This document shows, one piece after another, positions 58,308 to 64,000 of a stretch of 64,000 nt of DNA. The notes under the pieces were generated by a model. It was given only the letters and a program-made list of their open reading frames with translations, searched no databases and had not been told where the DNA came from. Every line of letters begins with the position of its first letter. Within the stretch, counting starts at the first letter, position 1. The stretch comes from Membranipora membranacea (lineage: Eukaryota > Bryozoa > Gymnolaemata > Cheilostomatida > Membraniporidae): contig OU612068.1 in NCBI GenBank assembly GCA_914767715.1, positions 34,658,001 through 34,722,000 on the forward strand, read 5' to 3'. A program made the position numbers and the translations under genes.

Positions 58308-58930
58308 GAAGGCTGATACTCACATCATGAGAACTGCACAGCATTATATGAAATGAAGCTCAACATTACCAAATTTTTCACTGCCCTACTATTGAGTGAT
58401 ACTTTGATTATTATAAGCGTTGAGAACATAGCCCTGGGTTTAATATTAGGTAAAACACACCGGTGATGTCATAACATTATCTCTCATGGCTGATAACCTT
58501 CCTTGATATAAACATGGCTGTTGAAGCTGAATATTTGTGTTTTGGTACTTACACTCCATTTTTTGACACCTCAGATTCACCAGGGTATGTGTCAGGACAC
58601 CATCACACATAATATCACTCATTGATTTTGCAACCCAAAAAACGTGTTCAATGAATGCAAAGAGGAAACATTTTTTTTAGATAGATTTTATGTAGTTTAA
58701 CTATGAAGCTCGACTACTGTAACTTAATGAGTAAATTATGCCATTCTCATAATAATAATAATAATAAAATAATAATAATAATAATAATGTGTATGCGCTG
58801 ATACTCATTGATTAACTGATAATCATTGATTAACTTGGCTGATCTCCACTCAATTTACTCTCACGCATTGAATTCCATGAGAAGAATTTAATTCAGTGCT
58901 CTCACGGAATAAAGAATAATAGATCTTGTA
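58308..58930 (+). other. TMEM120: Probable TMEM120 3' untranslated region
   Basis: Sequence after the stop codon lacks coding potential, contains an AAT trinucleotide repeat (58749-58792), and reaches an AATAAA hexamer at 58908-58913. Transcript end is inferred from that hexamer only. Confidence 0.4.
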
Positions 58931-59017
58931 TGTTTTGAGACTTACTTTGTTGATTTTATTTATCCTGATTATTTCATCAATAGCTGTAAGGGTGGTTCAA
59001 ATTATACATATTATGTC

Positions 59018-59063
59018 ATGTCTGCAGGGAGGGTGGGATTCATCCCACCCTCCCTGATGTCTG
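59018..59063. mobile_element. 32-bp palindromic micro-insertion with 7-bp direct repeats
   Basis: CAGGGAGGGTGGGAT and ATCCCACCCTCCCTG form a near-perfect inverted repeat (59025-59056) with a 2-bp centre. ATGTCTG flanks both sides (59018-59024, 59057-59063). The 13 outer bases of each arm are identical to those at 14111-14143, 45 kb away in unrelated flanks, so the two are copies of one family. Confidence 0.8.
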
Positions 59064-60324
59064 TTGTTGTATGCGGTTGTCCCCAAAACTATGAGTTGCC
59101 TCCCCCAAAGCATGGAAGGTCAACTCCACTTGTATTCTCAAGGGTGATTCTCTATAACACAACTCAGTATTATATTACATCAATCATTATGGTGGGCATT
59201 TTATGATACAACGACCAGCTCATTCATTTCCTCGTTACACAGGACAGGAATTATCCGGTGTATTTCTGTATTGATAGATTAATTGTTACGACACATACTC
59301 AAATTTTGGAGAAGTAAATACTACCATCAAACGACTGCCTGTGGGTAAAAAATTCCCAATTGCCTAGTTTTGGTAAATGTGGACAGTTTATCAGTTACAT
59401 GAACATCAATATAACTAAACAGCATCAGTGATTTATGTAGTTCTTATAGTGGACAAGATGTATAAATTACCGAAGTACCACTGATCATGTTTGTTCTGCC
59501 ACCCATGGCACACTCAGCTAGAGCCCTCACACTGTATACAAAGGGATTCGAAAGGTGAAAGGGGATCATAGCTGGTAACGATAATTGTGTAGTTGATGAT
59601 ATTGATGATAATGAACATGATATTATACAAATAAAAACTATCTGATATCATGGAAATTAATGCTGACAAGAATGTAACCAGATGGAAAGGATCGAATACG
59701 AATCAAATTAAAAAATATCACTTTATGGCGAGTAGCAACATTATTGAAAATATTTTGAAATGAGATATTATTGTAACAATAATTATTATCGAAAAGAAAG
59801 CAGTAATTATCATGTATGTTATTCAGCTGAGGAATCTTTAAGTATGGTCAAATAATAAAAGGCAAATCAGTAACATGTTGAAAACAGCAAGTCATACAGA
59901 AGATCATCGAGCCACCCAGGGATGGTGAGTGGTGACCCCAGTAGATTTCTTTCTGAAAATTGGAGTTGTTGTCTCCTTCAGGCTGCACCAGATCGGAGTC
60001 TGCGGATGGTAATAGGGGAATGTGTTTGAGGTCACTAGCTAAAGCCATGAAAGTTAATAATCCATCACTTGGCCGATCTGATAACTGTAGGAAGAGCTGA
60101 AGGCAAGGATCAAATAACAGTGTCGCCATTAGTGCTTGGCTGCCATCCCTGAAATGAATTTTCTGGCGTCTCACGTTCCAGTCTCTTGGTAGTCTTAAGG
60201 ATCGATAGGCCCTGCTTTAGCAGTCTGTATTTGTATTGGAGATCAAAATAAACTAACTTATGCAAGCCTAAAAAGTGTTGCAAGATGAATAATAATAGTA
60301 AACTCATTACTCAACCAAAACACA

Positions 60325-60350
60325 AGTCATACAACTAAAGTTGTATGACT
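60325..60350. repeat. 26-bp perfect hairpin
   Basis: AGTCATACAACT, AA, AGTTGTATGACT is a perfect palindrome of 12-bp arms. No flanking direct repeat is visible. Confidence 0.85.
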
Positions 60351-60969
60351 AATTAGTGTTTGCCCTTTTGATCTATGCGAGGTTTCTATTGGATCAAGTT
60401 GTCTTCTCTGTAAACCAAGTTTTAAACCAATCACAGCCCTGATAATAGAGACGAAAAATGACATTAATGGAACTTTCTCTTTATTATTATCACGTGCTAT
60501 CAGATAACCAATTACACTGCACTATCGCAGGAAGTACTTGAGGACAGCAAGAGGTTTGCCAGTGTTTGAAGAGTGATTTCTTATCTTACTCTTGTGTCTT
60601 TGAAGTTTGAGGGATAAATAGAGAATTATTTGTTAGTGTACTTATTAAAGCATTAACATAACACAGTGCCGAGCCTGACCATCACCCCATATATATGCTA
60701 TATTGATCAAGGTATGTATGTGACATGAATTCAAACCTCATCATCACCATGCTCATGGCATATATATATAATAATGGAACATATTTGATATGTAATGTAA
60801 TTTTTTGTGCCATGATAAAGTTCTTAGATCGACCTCAGATGGTCATCAAATGAAGTAGTTCAAACTAGTGAGTAAACTGTACAGTTGGTTCAATTTCACT
60901 GCTCTGTATAGGCGGGTTTTGTTTGATTGATTTGAGGGTCAGCATTTATTTTATTTAGAAGATTGCATA

Positions 60970-61003
60970 CATACAGCAGGGAGAATGGAATACCTGCATA
61001 CAG
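60970..61003. mobile_element. 20-bp micro-insertion with 7-bp direct repeats
   Basis: CAGGGAGAATGGAATACCTG (60977-60996) is flanked on both sides by CATACAG (60970-60976, 60997-61003). Its first 12 bases equal those of the insertion at 14155. Only CAGG/CCTG pair at the ends, so it may be a further-deleted member. A large hairpin follows immediately. Confidence 0.6.
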
Positions 61004-61047
61004 TGAGGCAGTGATTCATGTATTATACATGAATCACTGCCTCACTG
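61001..61047. repeat. 47-bp perfect hairpin with CAGTGAGG ends
   Basis: Perfect 22-bp arms (CAGTGAGGCAGTGATTCATG..) flank a TTA centre. The ends (CAGTGAGG / CCTCACTG) resemble the CAGGGAG ends of the nearby micro-insertions, but the flanking 7-mers do not match, so a target duplication is not supported. Confidence 0.8.
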
Positions 61048-63854
61048 TATATACTTATAGATTCGAAGATAGATATAAGGCCTACCCATATATTTTTGCA
61101 TAGTTAGTGCCTATATAGTAGACTATATTGGTGAAGAAAATGGTGTAGTAAGAAATCAAATCGAAGAAGTACATCACATTGTAAGAGGGAGGACTCTTTG
61201 ATTACATCAAATGAAGCAAATTCCTTAAATTCTTGTGATTTCATGAGTCCTAAATGTATGAGCCAGATCAAAGACTGCTCTGACAACTTAGCCTACCTTA
61301 ACATTTTATTTTACGCTGAGATCTGATACGTGGGACCCAAAATAAGAATTGACAACAGAAAGGAGCTTCTTAATGGTTGAATGTTGCAAAACACTCTAAA
61401 TTATTCCAATGTTTTGTCAGCTCTCACTTTGAGACAGCGTCCTTCCTTGATTGGTACAGGATCTCTCCGAGATATCAGCTTGTATTTTTATTTTATTTCT
61501 CCCCAGGCTTCAGGGTAGTCCATCACAGAAGGGTTTGGACTCATCTATTACTTATATATATAATTCGGTCATTGCACTCTAAAATAAGATCTCAGGGTAT
61601 TAGTAATGCCTAACTACCGCAAGCAAATTTATTGGGTAATTCTACCCTTTGGATTTGTTGTCTTATGCGTGTAGCTAGTGATGTGTGAGTTGTTTTGTTC
61701 ACTCTTTTTTCCTCATTCAAGAAACACACATTTATTCTGTAAACAAAATTCATAGGGCAGGAAATCAAAGGTATCAACTTTGTATTTCACATAAGGTACA
61801 GGACCAAGACTTGTGAAAATTCTTTCAACATTTTGAATTAACTGGAGAAATTATTACTATTCAGGATATTGTATCCTCCTGTTACAATCGTTGTTCACCT
61901 GAGTATGGTATCAGGAACCAGAAGTTATTTACCATTTCATATAATATGGCAGTTCTGGCTTTTGTGACATTCATGTGTAATTTTAGTAAATGGTAGGTAA
62001 TCTTCTTCTTCCAGTGTCCATTGTAACTAATTCTAAAGATTGATCATCAACAACCATATTGCTCTCTGTTTTAGTGTTAGATGATAATACTGGATAATAC
62101 TGGACGTAATAAAACTTTACATATTCTCATCATATCCTGCTCAACAATGACAAGTGGTAAGTTACCGATTGCTAACACCTTATAGCTGAAAGTAGGAGTT
62201 GCCTCTTTTTTAATTCTTGTGCTGATAAGGCTGTTTTGAACACTCCTCAAGTACAGGTTAAACTGGACTGCTATCTTCCAGGTCATTGGAGTTTTATCAT
62301 AATTACTGTCGGTAACAGTTTTGCTCCATCTAGCTACTATCTATAGGTGAATTACTCCGGCATTCCACGATAAGATCTCGCTAAGTGTGGCTGGCAATTA
62401 ATAATGGTGTAATATGCACTCACTGCACTATCTTATGGGTTGTATTGTATTATTAGATACCACAGTCTGTTTGCTACTTGTACTTTGGGACAAACTCCCT
62501 ACTTGTGCAGACAACGGGCCACAAGCTGGGCCCTACTGAAACTAGCGAGTTGGGGGTATTGGCTAGTATAAGCTGCAATTTAAATAGGTAGTTGTGTTGT
62601 ATTGAAACTTGCAAACTGTGTTTTTACCTAATGACTCGAAAATCTAATAATTATCTAAATGATATGATTTATTTATAACGTGTTAGCTATTGCTAATATG
62701 GAGTGTCACTGCACTTTTCTCATAATTACTATATAAACCTGCATTTCTGAGAGTCCTTAGAAAATGAGCTTGGCAAATGATCAATATTTTGACAGCAAAT
62801 TTACAGAGTTCTTTATTATGTAATACGCTTAGGTAGGCCAAGCCTATCGGACAAGTCCCATGCCCGATCATTTTTCATAAAATACACAAACTTAGAGTGA
62901 AAAGGAGATGAAATGCGGTGTGCCGTTTGTAGTTACTTTTATATGTTAATGATGATTTCGTTTATACTCTTGAGACAACCTTACCATCCATAATTCTCTG
63001 GCCCAACGACCTCCTGAGAGAAATTTACAACCTAACAGTAAATAAGGGCACATTATCACAGAATATGTTTACTAAATTGTGTCATATGAATTAGTATGAG
63101 CAGTTTTGTTTACCCTGCTCCCAGTCCTTCTCTGGGTCCCTCAGGGGTATAGTATTAGTATCACTGTGTATCACTTGTTGTGGTTGTGCTTTTATATATA
63201 TTCTTTTATCCTCACAAACTTATATCGCATACTTCACTTTTGATCAGCGCCTGATAGTCAGTGTATATGATCAGATATCGGTCAGTATTACACTCATGTC
63301 ATATACCTGTACACACACACCCAGTTTGTACTGCCCTGCAGTAATCAAAAACCCTCTACAATGTCTATTATATAGGCATCAGTGATCAAACTCCATGGAA
63401 AGTGGGCGCTGCTTTCACTATTAATATTGAGCAGATTATTGATGCACAGCTCAGATTTCTCCGTTGGCTCTATGTTGCACACACCTGAGCTAATAGGGGT
63501 ATCCGAAAGTTAATCAAAGACCAAACCTAACCAACTTCATCAGGAATTTTGGGAAGGCCCAAGAATGATATAACACGCATAGTTGGTTTACCAGTACTCA
63601 AATTACGCTCTCAGTGTCTAAGAGAATTCAGAGAATGCACAACACACAACTACTCAGGTCGAACAAGCCACATAAGCTCTGATTATTTATATGACTTGGC
63701 TAAATAACAGGAGACAGCTGATTCATCGCTAATTTACTAATCTACTCCTGAATGACACTGAAACCAGTAATTTTCTTTCCAATGGCTTACTATAATTGCC
63801 ATGGTGATGTCTATCATCACCTTCCAGCGGTTCCCTTATAGTGCAGATCCAGGT

Positions 63855-63998
63855 TTATAAATAGTTATAACTGAAATAGTAATATATAAAGAAGAATAGA
63901 CAAAAAATGGAGCCAAAACAGTAACGTTTAAACAATAACTGCTCCGATAGCTCGCTGGCGTCCTGATAATTGTCGCTGTCAATATCATCGCAATTATC
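63855..63998 (-). CDS. Possible C-terminal exon of a gene beyond the window
   Basis: From the right edge a minus-strand frame runs 47 codons to TAA. It begins acidic (DNCDDIDSDNYQDASELSEQ), as coding sequence often does, then becomes aromatic and hydrophobic, which may be read-through past a real exon end. Too short to identify. Confidence 0.25.
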   Translation of the reverse strand, partial: DNCDDIDSDNYQDASELSEQLLFKRYCFGSIFCLFFFIYYYFSYNYL

Positions 63999-64000
63999 AT

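Larger units (their letters stand above)
58931..63854. other. Right-hand intergenic region
   Basis: I see no exon chain with closing phases on either strand. The longest minus-strand frame (59848-60174, 108 codons) has an acceptor-like tttcag inside it and no recognisable domain. The region carries two CAGGGAG-type micro-insertions and several hairpins. Confidence 0.45.

Noticed and set aside
59848-60174. 108-codon minus-strand ORF
   Set aside because: Longest frame in the right-hand region, but no domain, no partner exon and an internal acceptor-like site; left as unsupported.

Overview
The window is nuclear DNA of a metazoan animal, probably an invertebrate. It is AT-rich, every long coding region is broken by GT-AG introns of roughly 0.1-2.9 kb, and three of the five genes belong to animal families: IL-1R/Toll-like Ig-TIR receptors (two) and an rdgB/Nir-type phosphatidylinositol transfer protein. 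The fourth recognised family is TMEM120. The phylum cannot be fixed from this sequence alone. I rebuilt exons by hand from splice sites and reading phase. In all five models every junction is GT-AG and the frame closes, which is the main support for them.

Layout, left to right. (1) 1-1039: no gene; a degenerate tRNA-like (SINE-like) head near 180. (2) 1040-12767, minus: a 19-exon gene for a ~1,060-residue protein I do not recognise, with a cysteine cluster and a possible internal alternative first exon. (3) 13809-19142 and 20764-27532, both minus: two tandem 9-exon genes, each encoding a 542-residue receptor (signal peptide, Ig-like ectodomain, one membrane span, cytoplasmic TIR domain). All nine exons have the same lengths in both copies, so this is a segmental duplication; the TIR exons are nearly identical and the first Ig-like exon has diverged. 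(4) 29560-50282, minus: a full-length 24-exon PITPNM/rdgB gene (PITP domain, FFAT motif, DDHD, LNS2), ~1,287 residues. (5) 54019-58307, plus: a 10-exon TMEM120 gene, 358 residues, head-to-head with PITPNM. (6) 58308-64000: no convincing gene; perhaps the end of a minus-strand gene at the right edge.

The genes look like ordinary neighbours, not a pathway cluster. The duplicated receptors act as a natural control: comparing their introns shows a 438-bp hAT-like element with an 8-bp target duplication in one copy and the intact empty site in the other, a ~1.3-kb inverted-repeat element in another intron, and a decayed non-LTR reverse-transcriptase tail.

The most unusual signal is a set of very small insertions, 20-33 bp, each almost nothing but an inverted repeat and each flanked by a perfect 7- or 8-bp direct repeat (14111-14143, 14155-14179, 55284-55314, 59025-59056, 60977-60996). 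Two at unrelated loci share the same arms, and two in a receptor intron are absent from the paralogous intron. They look like mobile elements reduced to little more than their two ends. Other notable features are a 45-bp in-frame tandem duplication of a PITPNM splice donor, a 19-bp two-variant minisatellite in PITPNM intron 1 that creates long false ORFs on both strands, and several large snap-back hairpins.
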